DNA of 64,000 nucleotides from CAWGAJ01 sp963820545 (GTDB lineage Bacteria; Planctomycetota; Planctomycetia; Pirellulales; Thermoguttaceae): assembly GCA_963820545.1 (NCBI GenBank), contig CAWGAJ010000001.1, positions 1,860,001-1,924,000 of the forward strand, read 5' to 3'. A model generated the notes under the pieces. It searched no databases. It was not told the DNA's origin and was given only the letters and a program-made list of their open reading frames with translations. Positions 25,779 to 36,644 of the stretch are shown here, piece after piece. The position numbers and the translations under genes are program-made. Position 1 is the first letter of the stretch; every line of letters begins with the position of its first letter.

Positions 25779-26640
25779 TTACTTGGCCTGGGGCGAGTTC
25801 GCCGCCTGCTGGGATAGGCCCGGCACGACCATGTTGGTTGGTTGACGCATGGTGTTATCATGGGTCAAGGAGATCACTTCACCGGCGAAAAAGGTATGGA
25901 AATCGGCGACAATCAGGTTATAGGTTTCCTGTGACGGGCTGGTTCCCATGGCTTCGATCTCTGCCGTGCCCTTCATGGTGTGCAGGCGCATGCCGACTTT
26001 CAGGTCGCGGGCCTTGGTCCAGCCCTGGCCGGCCACCCAAAACACGTGGCCTCCGCTGGCGATGATCGTCTTGCCGTCGGCGGTGATCGACACCAATTCG
26101 CCCGTGTTCTCTTTGGGACGAAGCGTTTTTTTCAGCACGGGTTTTAGCGCCAGGCATCCGGTTTCCACGTCGCAGGCGAACACGCGATCGCCCACGGCCA
26201 CGTCCTTGATGGCCACAGGACCTAATTCGGTCCACACGCTTGTATCGCCAACTAGGCATGTAAAACGCTGCGGAATAGCGTTAAATGACTCCAGAGTCAC
26301 TCCCGGGGTAGGGACATAGACTATATGCGGCGGTGTTGGGGGCGTATAGAGTTCGTTGTAATCGTTCCACCACTCGTACCACTCGGAGGGTATTTTAGAC
26401 TGACTGGTAGTGAGTGCCGTTTTATCGTTGGCAAGCGAGGATTCGCTCCCTGGCGATGTTTCCAGGATGGCTTCGGAGAGGATGCTGCAAAGGCGCGCAT
26501 TCAAGGCTTCGGCCGTCATGTTATATTGCGCCACGGCTGCTTCGCGCTGGGCTGCCTTCTGTGTGGCATCGGCCTGGAACTTTTCCATGGCTATCTTGCG
26601 TTTGATAGCGTTTCTTGACCTGTCCCTCGGACTCCTCCGC
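25779..26640 (-). CDS. Exported protein with C-terminal Hint (intein-like) domain, C-terminal piece
   Basis: This piece holds a Hint domain of about 140 residues: the nucleophile block CLVGDTSVWTELGPVAI-KDVAVGDRV, block B with ASGGHVFWVAGQGW (His), and the closing YNLIVADFHTFFAGEV-ISLTHD. Hint domains self-cleave at the N-terminal Cys; in Hedgehog-like and polymorphic-toxin proteins they release or modify the upstream part. Only about 22 residues follow, so there is no C-extein or toxin and it is not a classical intein. Before it lies a Pro/Thr-rich linker (YTPPTPPHIVYVPTPG). It joins the N-terminal piece 26521-27720 through a frame break near 26600-26640. Confidence 0.8.
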
Positions 26641-27720
26641 TCTACGGCCAATCGGATCATTAGGAATTTGCTTCTCCTGATCTGTTGGTGGTCGTTGAAT
26701 AAACATATGTTGATAGGGAGTATCAAAGACTGCCAGATCGTGCTCGTCTTGCCCTTCGCGATAGAAGACATGCCGATATAGAAGCGTACCATTGTTGAAA
26801 GATTGGTAAATTTCTGCTTTTGACTGTATGGGAGTCTGCATCTGGGAGAGCAACATCGGCACGTAATCATATTTATTGTGGGAGTTTAGGGCATGTGCGG
26901 CTGATTTGCCGAGCGGGTTCCAAGGTAAATAGAAGGCTAGTTGGGTTAAAGCCACAGATGGTTCGCGTCCGGGAAGCTTCTTTAGCGCCTCGATGCCCAC
27001 CAACGCGGTGTCGCCGCCATCGGCGCAGAGGACAAGTGCGATGGCCACGGCCGCTTCGGGATCGCGGATCGCCATAAGCTCTGCCCGGGCGGCATCGCTT
27101 TGCCGCTTTCCGCGCTCAAGATTCGTGCGGATCTTCTCCAATTTTGGCTTCCACTTGCGAAAGGCCTCCATTTCCTTTTTGGCCTGCGCTTCGGCATCGG
27201 CAATATCGCTTTCGTTTAGCCAGTTGATGCCCACCAAACGATACCCCAGCAGGCGTCGGGCCTCCTGGTTGTCTTGGTTCAGTTCCAGCACCTTGGTCAA
27301 ATGGGCGCGGGCTTGTTCGCTCAGGTTTCGTTTCAGACACCACTGGGCCAATTCGATTTGGCCGTTCAGCGTTTCCGGATACTTAGCCCGAATGGTGCGG
27401 TAAGTCGTCAGACGGTCGTCGCCCTTGACGGCCGAGGGAACTTCGTCATAACGCAACCACTCTTTTTGTCGGGCGTCAAAAACAAAACCGCTCAGCCCTC
27501 GGGCTGCCTCGTGATTGGGCACTTGCTCCAGCGCCGGTTTGAACAATTCGGCTCGATCGGCCACCGACTCATGGGCCTCGCGCTGCAAGACATCAACAAC
27601 AAGCTTTGTCGCGGAATTTGTCTTTCCGGACTTGCCAGCCGGAGTACCCGAATCGCTCCCGGCCCAACAGATGGCGACCAACACCGCCGATACTCCACAG
27701 GCAACTGCCAAAGTCTTCAT
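26521..27720 (-). CDS. Exported TPR-like protein, N-terminal piece of the Hint-domain gene
   Basis: This piece opens with a signal peptide (MKTLAVACGVSAVLVAICWA), then TPR-like helices (residues about 110-175: NGQIELAQWCLKRNLSEQA, AHLTKVLELNQDNQEARRLL) and a coiled-coil, Lys/Glu-rich stretch. A folded region around LALTQLAF-type helices and the segment NNGTLLYRHVFYREGQDEHD follows. After about residue 370 the frame is wrong (Arg/Ser-rich tail); homologous-looking coding continues one frame over with KIAMEKFQADATQKAAQREA and reaches the Hint domain. The complete gene spans 1942 bp, 647 codons plus one surplus base. It converges on the exporter gene. Confidence 0.75.
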   Translation of the reverse strand: MKTLAVACGVSAVLVAICWAGSDSGTPAGKSGKTNSATKLVVDVLQREAHESVADRAELFKPALEQVPNHEAARGLSGFVFDARQKEWLRYDEVPSAVKGDDRLTTYRTIRAKYPETLNGQIELAQWCLKRNLSEQARAHLTKVLELNQDNQEARRLLGYRLVGINWLNESDIADAEAQAKKEMEAFRKWKPKLEKIRTNLERGKRQSDAARAELMAIRDPEAAVAIALVLCADGGDTALVGIEALKKLPGREPSVALTQLAFYLPWNPLGKSAAHALNSHNKYDYVPMLLSQMQTPIQSKAEIYQSFNNGTLLYRHVFYREGQDEHDLAVFDTPYQHMFIQRPPTDQEKQIPNDPIGRRAEESEGQVKKRYQTQDSHGKVPGRCHTEGSPARSSRGAI

Positions 27721-28503
27721 GATCTGTTCCTTTCACTGCAAAGAGGTGACGGAAGAGAGCAAAGTGATAACCTGCTGGAATTCACACGCCACTTCTTCCC
27801 AGCTGGGCAAAGTAAATGGCCCCCGAGACTCGCGTAGATCGAGCAAATGACGGACGGAAAATCCACAGGATACCCTTACCCTCAAAAAAATGAACTTCCA
27901 TCCCCGCAAAATTCAATTTTATGGAAAATGACTTTTCCGTCAATAAAAAAAAGGACTTTTTACACTGAAGGGAATTTCGGGGAAAAATGTCCAATAAAGA
28001 ATTTTGCTTGTTGGAGGAGTTTTAAATAGCAAACCGATTGGGGGATAATGAATGAGTGCTGAATTACGAACCACTAACGAATACTCCCGGCACGAGTGTC
28101 GGTGCAACACGAACTGCCCACTGTTCAATGACCGATGTCCGCTTGCCTGACCTCAGCCCTCTACCCCTTGAAGATTGAGGTTTTTCCGTGGTATTATTAA
28201 GAGATTTTAGACACTGCTTTACCCCTTTTGGGGCGGCAGTGTTGGATGAAATGTGCCCAAATCAGAGTTTGGGCATAAGTTATATAAGATCTTTCTAATA
28301 TAAGAGCTTTATTATATAAGATCCCTCGCTTCGCTCAGGATGATACGATACTGCCGCGGACATACTAATTTTGGTGAGTTAATCGAAGTGTAGAGTACGA
28401 AGTACGGAGTAGAAGTTTTAAACACCTTAAAAAAGACACAATCTTATATATTATTTTAGGATCACAACAATTTAGGATCACGATATCAAAGGATTGATTA
28501 CCT
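27721..28503. other. Leader region of carB with two hairpins and repeats
   Basis: This 783-bp stretch contains AT-rich sequence (27890-28030), an R1-like palindrome (28085-28106), two consecutive hairpins (28211-28242 and 28255-28274), TTATATAAGATC-type direct repeats (28280-28322) and one R8 copy (28319-28344). No gene is supported. Confidence 0.55.
28211..28274. promoter_or_regulatory. Two consecutive strong hairpins upstream of carB
   Basis: ACACTGC/GCAGTGT encloses CCCC-TTTT-GGGG (28211-28242). GCCCAAA/TTTGGGC with a 6-nt loop follows (28255-28274). Neither is followed by a U-run on the plus strand, so an operator, mRNA leader or repeat origin is more likely than termination. Confidence 0.45.
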
Positions 28504-31842
<3,339 letters not shown>

Positions 31843-31857
31843 GACCGTCATAATTTG

Positions 31858-31885
31858 CATTCCCACGCCGGAGCGCGTGGGAATG
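31858..31885. repeat. Palindrome R10
   Basis: CATTCCCACGC and GCGTGGGAATG arms surround CGGAGC. A partial second unit follows at 31898-31911. It lies between carB and the hepT remnant. Confidence 0.75.
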
Positions 31886-31918
31886 AGGTTAATCTCCAAC
31901 GCGTGGGAGCGAAGGCAA

Positions 31919-32262
31919 TCAGTTTTCCTTGGGTGGGGCGATTTTTCTCAGTTCACCGATCAAGGCCGGCAGGTCTTGTGTTGTTACGCCCCATACGATG
32001 TCAAAGTCCACATGGAGATAATCGTGTACAACTTTGTGACGCATACCTATAATCGCCGACTAAGGAATATTCGGATGTAAGCGTTGGAAGGGAAGCGAAA
32101 CACGGCGTGCCGATTCGCCCAACGTCTGTAGCAGATGAGTAAAGCCAACCGCAGGTTTTCATCCGCATCATACTGAGCCCGGGTAAGTTCTTTTGCATTG
32201 GCGACGATCTTCTCCGCCAAATCCAGCATGTGACCCAAATAGACCGGATCATCTTTCTGCAT
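31919..32262 (-). pseudogene. hepT: HepT-like (HEPN) toxin, frame-broken and interrupted by a stop
   Basis: The first 41 codons (YLGHMLDLAEKIVANAKELT, ADENLRLAL) are a HEPN N-terminus. One base is missing near 32140, and in the next frame the domain goes on: HLLQTLGESARRVSLPFQ, a TAG where Trp is expected in NIP-x-SAIIGM, then MRHKVVHDYLHVDFDIVWGV with the complete R-x4-H-x-Y RNase motif, to a TGA at 31919-31921. HepT toxins are RNases neutralised by MntA through AMPylation of that Tyr. The frame break plus nonsense codon suggest an inactive toxin, though assembly error is possible. It overlaps mntA by 14 bp. Confidence 0.8.
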
Positions 32263-32548
32263 ACTGGACCTCCGCCTCGGAGATAATTCTATTCCGGAGT
32301 CTAGGATTCAAAAACTTTTCATTAACAATGTCCACCTTGCGTCCTCCGAGCATTGCCGACAGTTCCTGCTCCATTTCGATAATCCGCAAACCCACCACAT
32401 ATCCCGGCTCGAAAACCACAAGGACGTCAACATCGCTCTCGGGCCGAAAATCCTCCCGCAGCACTGATCCATAGAACGACAGTTTACGGATATGATTCCG
32501 GCTACAAAAAGCATCCAAAGATTCTTTGGGAATTTGTAAATGATTCAT
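32249..32548 (-). CDS. mntA: MntA-like antitoxin (minimal nucleotidyltransferase)
   Basis: This 99-residue minimal nucleotidyltransferase has the GS-x10-D-x-D catalytic motif: YGSVLREDFRPESDVDVLV, followed by the third acidic position in KVDIVNEKF. In type VII toxin-antitoxin pairs MntA AMPylates its HepT partner to block its RNase activity. The gene precedes and overlaps the hepT remnant, the standard arrangement. With the toxin damaged, the antitoxin may be a survivor of the pair; its own frame is intact. Confidence 0.85.
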   Translation of the reverse strand: MNHLQIPKESLDAFCSRNHIRKLSFYGSVLREDFRPESDVDVLVVFEPGYVVGLRIIEMEQELSAMLGGRKVDIVNEKFLNPRLRNRIISEAEVQYAER

Positions 32549-32654
32549 TAAAGCACCAGTTCATAGTATTTTCCATTATTTATTATTGTAAATCAAGGCT
32601 CTCACAAATCTTATAGACCTTTACAGAGTTAATGTACATTTCAGAGTTTATTTT

Positions 32655-32757
32655 GTGCGGGTCATCTACCGAAGACGGACGCTCGCGGGGACATGCTTGT
32701 CTTTTGTCGCACTTTACACATGCCCACGACAAGCGTGGGCATGGGACCGGGCTTTTT
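32655..32757 (-). repeat. About 100-bp two-hairpin element, copy B (R11)
   Basis: Read on the minus strand it aligns along its length with 23184-23284: the CATGCCCACG-CTTGT-CGTGGGCATG hairpin is identical, the middle is similar, and the second hairpin has different bases but keeps pairing (CCGTC-TTCG-GGTAG-type against CCACC-TTTG-GGTGG). Confidence 0.8.
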
Positions 32758-32853
32758 GTGTCAGACAGGGGCAAATGGCAGGCGGAACGCGGTGGATGCT
32801 AGCATCGTTTTTTGGTTGGCTGACAAGGCTTTATTTGCCTGGAAAAATCGGGC

Positions 32854-32882
32854 TTGACGCAATCGGAAAAATGTCCTATTCT
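32854..32882 (+). promoter_or_regulatory. Sigma-70-type promoter of the candidate RNA
   Basis: TTGACG at 32854-32859 and TATTCT at 32877-32882 have the ideal 17-bp spacing. The predicted start is near 32889. Confidence 0.7.
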
Positions 32883-32888
32883 CGCCGC

Positions 32889-33172
32889 CTCATGAAGTAC
32901 TGATCGTTGCTTTACGCGGCGATTGAATGTAATTGGTTACAGAATTTTTTGATCCACGTGGATGGGTCTGCATCTGGGCATTCCGCGACGACGGGTTGCC
33001 TGCGGACCACGAAGCGAACTGCTGCCTACATGGAAGTGGGCGGCACGCTTCGGATACACTACCGGTGCCCCCACACGGCGTGACAGCCGCGAATGTGGAG
33101 CGTCCAATCGCTCCCGGAAGAAGCTGCGTCCTTAGCCCCCCTGGGACTCACGCTCTCCGGGGGCTTTTTTTA
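32889..33172 (+). ncRNA. Candidate structured small RNA (6S-like architecture possible)
   Basis: A promoter at ideal spacing, no coding frame and an intrinsic terminator bound a transcript of about 284 nt. Its core is a long hairpin: GAAGCG pairs with CGCTTC, then TGCTGCCTAC pairs with GTGGGCGGCA over all 10 positions around ATGGAA (about 33013-33054). Outer segments (CATTCCGCG against CGCGAATG) can extend it with an internal bubble. That rod-with-bubble shape recalls 6S RNA. The sequence hallmarks of tmRNA, RNase P RNA and SRP RNA were not seen. Identity is unproven. Confidence 0.55.
33134..33172 (+). terminator. Intrinsic terminator of the candidate RNA
   Basis: AGCCCCC pairs with GGGGGCT across an 18-nt loop and runs directly into TTTTTTT-ATTTT. 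It is oriented for plus-strand transcription, between the candidate RNA and the convergent glgC gene. Confidence 0.85.
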
Positions 33173-33235
33173 TTTTGGGGGGCGAGGGATGGGGGATTAG
33201 ATTCTTTGGTTGAGACCAACAAAACGCATGGGGAT

Positions 33236-34510
33236 TTAGTGGGATTTTGCTTTATCGAAGAAATGTTCCATGCCGTGAGTTTTGGCGATCACGGTCACGC
33301 CTTTTTCGGTAACGGTAAAACCGCGGGCGAGGTCTAGATCGTGGTTGTAGCCGATTTCAATATGGGACGGGATTTGCACGCCCTTGTCGATAATCGCCCG
33401 GCGGATTTTCGCGTATCGGCCTACGTCGACACCTTCGAAGAGGATCGAATCTTCCACGCGGGCGTAACTGTTAATGCGGGAGTCGAAGCCCACGATCGAC
33501 CGCTCCACCTGGCCGCCGGAGATAATCGAACCCTGGCACACCAAGCTATCCCGCGCCTCGCCGCAGCGGCCGGAAGGGCCCTTCTCGGCAAAGACGAACT
33601 TCGGCGGCGGCAAATTGGGCTGAAACGTGCGCACCGGCCAATCGCGGTCGTACATGTTCAGTTGCGGATCAACCGAGATGAGGTCCATGTTGGCCTCGTA
33701 ATAGGCGTCGAGCGTGCCCACGTCGCGCCAATAGGCCTCCTTCTTACGGTTTTCATCCATAAAGGGAAACGCCAAGACGCGGAATGAATCGAAGATCGCA
33801 GGGATAATATCGCTGCCGAAATCGTGAGTGCTGGAATGCCTGGTGGCATCGAGACATAACTGCTCGAAGAGGAATCGCGCGGCAAAGACGTAAATGCCCA
33901 TCGAGGCCAGGGCAAATTGGGGCTCGCCGGGAATGTGTTTGGGATCTTTAGGTTTTTCCTCGAAGCCAATAACATGGCTCTCGGGATTTATTTGCAGCAC
34001 ACCCAATTGCGTGGCGGCGGAGACAACCGGCACGCGCAGCGTACCCACGGTCACATCGGCTTTGTTCTTGATGTGATAATCCATGAGGCGGGCGTAATTC
34101 ATTTTGTAGATGTGATCGCCGGCCAGAATAATAATATACTTAGGCCGTTCTTTTTCCAGGGTATAGATATTTTGATAGACGGCGTCGGCAGTGCCCTGAT
34201 ACCAATGTTCGTCGATTCGTTGCTGAGGCGGCACCACGTCGATGAATTCGCCCAATTCCCGGCAGAGATACGACTGCCAACCGAGATTGATGTGCCGATC
34301 CAGACTCATGGCCTTGTACTGAGTAAGTAACAGCATCTTGCGAATGCCGCTGTTAAGACAGTTGGAAAGCGCGAAGTCGATGATGCGATAGGCGCCGCCG
34401 AAAGGCACGGCGGGCTTGGCGCGATCCCGCGTCAAGGGTTCCAATCGCGAACCCTTTCCGCCGGCCAGAATCACGGCCAGTACGTCATTCATCAAGAATT
34501 GCTGCTGCAT
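33236..34510 (-). CDS. glgC: Glucose-1-phosphate adenylyltransferase
   Basis: GlgC makes ADP-glucose from glucose-1-phosphate and ATP, the committed step of glycogen synthesis. The nucleotidyltransferase domain shows AVILAGGKGSRLEPLTRDRA and VPFGGAYRIIDFALSNCLNS, WYQGTADAVYQNI, ILAGDHIYKMNY and GFEEKPKDP. A left-handed beta-helix follows (VCQGSIISGGQVERSIVGFD, EDSILFEGVDVGRYAKIRRA). At 424 residues it is normal length. The start could also be Met7 (MNDVLAV); neither has a strong ribosome-binding site. No other glycogen gene is adjacent. Confidence 0.96.
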   Translation of the reverse strand: MQQQFLMNDVLAVILAGGKGSRLEPLTRDRAKPAVPFGGAYRIIDFALSNCLNSGIRKMLLLTQYKAMSLDRHINLGWQSYLCRELGEFIDVVPPQQRIDEHWYQGTADAVYQNIYTLEKERPKYIIILAGDHIYKMNYARLMDYHIKNKADVTVGTLRVPVVSAATQLGVLQINPESHVIGFEEKPKDPKHIPGEPQFALASMGIYVFAARFLFEQLCLDATRHSSTHDFGSDIIPAIFDSFRVLAFPFMDENRKKEAYWRDVGTLDAYYEANMDLISVDPQLNMYDRDWPVRTFQPNLPPPKFVFAEKGPSGRCGEARDSLVCQGSIISGGQVERSIVGFDSRINSYARVEDSILFEGVDVGRYAKIRRAIIDKGVQIPSHIEIGYNHDLDLARGFTVTEKGVTVIAKTHGMEHFFDKAKSH

Positions 34511-34968
34511 GGCTTGGCTTTATGTCCTAGTTGTTATACCAATATAACGATTTTATCCATTTGAAAAGACTGGCCAACCTGCAAGTTATGGTAACTTACT
34601 TACTTGATACACGTCTCAATTTGTAATGCAAGGGTTATAGATATTCGGCAGCTTCAAATGAATGTAGATAATTATGCCGAAAAAACAATAAGATTTGACT
34701 AATTGGTTTATTCGTTAAAGGCGATATTGATCACGCAGATTATCTGTTTTCTCATCGACATATTTATTATTTATTTTTTGCATTTTTACTATATTTAATC
34801 AAAAATGGGGAAAAACAAGCTTTGTCCCCCAAGTGGGTTATGGCAGTAAATGGGCCTCAGCCCGCCAAGGCGAGCCGCTCGCCTTTTCGATGATCAACCG
34901 CTACACTATCACGTGAAAGGCGATAAATCCCCAGTAATTCTCAATGGCACCAGATTTTTGACTTTTCC
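34511..34968. other. AT-rich divergent intergenic region
   Basis: These 458 bp separate glgC and the PH-domain gene. The sequence is much more AT-rich than the genes around it and must carry both promoters. I see no gene and no strong hairpin; no box pair was good enough to call. Confidence 0.5.
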
Positions 34969-35481
34969 ATGAATTCTCCTTTCCCCGGCGTTGCCCCTCC
35001 AGACTTGGAAGAAGTTGATTCGATGACAATTTGGCCCACGATCGGCGCGAAATCCTTTGGGCATTTGGTGGGGCGACTTTGTGCGAGCAAAATCGGCTGG
35101 GGCGGTTTTTTTACACTCGGCAAGCTTTGGGCGGTGGCTACTATTCCGCTCAGCTTGGCCGTATTCTTTTGGCAACTGATGCCGTATATTTGCCGTCGTT
35201 ATACGCTTACCAACCGACGGATCATTATCCGCCGCGGATGGCAGCCGTTGGATGAAAAGTGGGTGGATCTGGATGGTTTTGAGGCGATTGCGATCCGGGT
35301 TCTGCCCGGCCAAGCGTGGCTCCATGCGGGCGAGTTGATTTTCAAATGCGGCGAAGCCGAAGTACTCCGCCTCTCGGGCGTATCACGTCCGGAAGTATTC
35401 CGAAAAGTCTGTCTCACTGCCCAGGAGGCTTTTTTAAGCGTGCGCGAGGTGGTCCAGCAGCAGGCGTACGCCGAGGCGTGA
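34969..35481 (+). CDS. Bacterial PH-domain (YdbS/DUF304-like) membrane protein
   Basis: The 170-residue protein has a hydrophobic segment at about residues 48-72 (GKLWAVATIPLSLAVFFWQL) followed by the typical DUF304/bPH2 start YICRRYTLTNRRIIIRRGW, and beta strands to FRKVCLTAQEAF. Such small PH-domain proteins sit at the cytoplasmic membrane; most have no known specific role. Standard family members have two membrane segments before the domain; here only one is clear. Confidence 0.8.
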   Translation: MNSPFPGVAPPDLEEVDSMTIWPTIGAKSFGHLVGRLCASKIGWGGFFTLGKLWAVATIPLSLAVFFWQLMPYICRRYTLTNRRIIIRRGWQPLDEKWVDLDGFEAIAIRVLPGQAWLHAGELIFKCGEAEVLRLSGVSRPEVFRKVCLTAQEAFLSVREVVQQQAYAEA

Positions 35482-35521
35482 GAAGCTTCGGACTCGTAAC
35501 ATAATAAGTTATCCATTTTGG

Positions 35522-35597
35522 GTGGCACGTCCCTGAGGAATGAAGGGCGTGGTGGACGGCCAAATAACGCCCTTCGCTGCGCTCAGGGACGTGCCAC
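35522..35597. repeat. Nested palindromic element R7
   Basis: Perfect 15-bp arms GTGGCACGTCCCTGA and TCAGGGACGTGCCAC enclose a second inverted pair, GAAGGGCGT and ACGCCCTTC. The element is 76 bp and ends in an R8-like CGCTGCGCTCAG. It has the form of a non-autonomous element between convergent genes. Confidence 0.8.
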
Positions 35598-35607
35598 ACT
35601 TGCAAGA

Positions 35608-36123
35608 TTATCTCAGGCCGGTGTGCGGATAGATGGGTATCGGAGACTGGGGATATTCTGCGGCATAACGGCCGGCATTCAGGGGAGCTACTTGACAGAC
35701 CGGCGGCAAGCGTCGCACTGCGGGAGGTGTTTCGGCTGGCGGCGATGCGTCGTTGACGATAAATAAATTGCCGGGCACGGGAACCAACCCTGGCGGAGGC
35801 GGAGAGGAATTTTTAGTGGTCATTTGCATTTGGGCGCTCTGGTTTTGCGCCGTCGGCGATGCGGGGGCATATCCGACAGGTTGCGGCAACAGGGAACTGG
35901 TTGGCGCGGGCGTATCGGCAAGTGGTGTAGTAGGTGAGAGTGCGATGGATTCTGCGGGTTTTGCGGATTGTGAATCCGTCGGCTGTTGTGTGCAATTTGC
36001 CTCCTGCGGCAATTGAGCCGATGGTCCGAGAATCTCCCAAACAAGCGGATATCGGGCCGTAATAACACCGATCCAAAAGGCAATAATGGCCACTGCCGTA
36101 AGGTTTATTAGACTTTTCAGCAT
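35608..36123 (-). CDS. Hypothetical protein with N-terminal membrane anchor and Pro-rich tail
   Basis: I do not recognise this 171-residue protein. It begins with a single hydrophobic helix (LINLTAVAIIAFWIGVITA) and continues with a low-complexity, Pro/Ser/Thr/Ala/Gln-rich chain (TPLADTPAPTSSLLPQP, NSSPPPPGLVPVPG), so most of it is probably an unfolded extracytoplasmic stretch. No repeats of fixed period or catalytic motif are visible. Its frame is open throughout and codon use matches the neighbours, but a chance ORF is not excluded. Confidence 0.55.
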   Translation of the reverse strand: MLKSLINLTAVAIIAFWIGVITARYPLVWEILGPSAQLPQEANCTQQPTDSQSAKPAESIALSPTTPLADTPAPTSSLLPQPVGYAPASPTAQNQSAQMQMTTKNSSPPPPGLVPVPGNLFIVNDASPPAETPPAVRRLPPVCQVAPLNAGRYAAEYPQSPIPIYPHTGLR

Positions 36124-36352
36124 GGCTATGTTTCCTGACTAAAAACGGACAATTTATTGCTCTGCAACCGGATGCTATCTCGCGCCGAAACCATACATCA
36201 CGGCAAGCATGAAGCAAGTAAACCGGCAGCTTCAATTGGACCGCAAGCCCTAATAAAGAATAGCAAAAACGGTTGCGCAAAGTTGAACGAAATGAAGGGG
36301 ATTATAGGAAATGGCAGATGGAAGAGGAAATAAACAGGGGAGAGGGGACGGC

Positions 36353-36570
36353 ATGATAAAGGATGAAGGATGAGGGATGAAGGATGAATTAACAGGGGAC
36401 AGTGGAGAGGTGCCGGAGATTGAAAGACTAATCACTAATTCCTGGCGCGGCCTTTGGCCGCAACCAAACCGCGATCAACGGTCGCGGCTTTATGATATAC
36501 TGAACAAACTACTGTACTTAATGTGCACAAAATGCGCACAAAACTTGACATTAAGTCTCTAATTCCTTCT
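36353..36570. repeat. GGATGAA heptamers followed by an R3 element
   Basis: 36353-36388 holds GGATGAA/GGATGAG tandem units. 36445-36570 is an R3 copy (CGCGGCC-TTT-GGCCGCAACC, then CCGCGATCAACGGTCGCGG) with the same downstream flank (GAACAAACTACTGTACTT) as at 23373. The remaining sequence of the 521-bp gap 36124-36644 shows no gene. Confidence 0.75.
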
Positions 36571-36644
36571 ATAAAAAAGTCTTCAAATCAGCACAGAAGC
36601 AAGATAAAATAAATCTTATCGGTAGCTCCCTGATCGCCCTCACC

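Larger units (their letters stand above)
32549..33235. other. Intergenic region with repeat element and candidate small-RNA gene
   Basis: This 687-bp gap carries the R11 copy (32655-32757), a sigma-70 promoter (32854-32882), a structured stretch and a strong terminator (33134-33172). No protein-coding frame is supported, so the promoter-terminator pair most likely defines a non-coding RNA. Confidence 0.65.

Noticed and set aside
25779..26300. Classical protein-splicing intein
   Set aside because: Only about 22 residues follow the Hint end and no host-protein continuation exists, so self-cleavage rather than splicing is expected.
27847..28029. 60-codon frame upstream of carB
   Set aside because: AT-rich low-complexity translation without a ribosome-binding site or homology hint.
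32047..32262. 71-codon protein as an independent gene
   Set aside because: It is the N-terminus of the hepT-like gene followed by out-of-frame residues; the HEPN domain continues in the next frame.
32889..33172. tmRNA, RNase P RNA or SRP RNA
   Set aside because: No T-arm motif, no RNase P core GAGGAAAGTCC and no SRP tetraloop region were found. CCGGAAGAAGC near 33113 only resembles SRP helix 8 by chance and lacks its partner.
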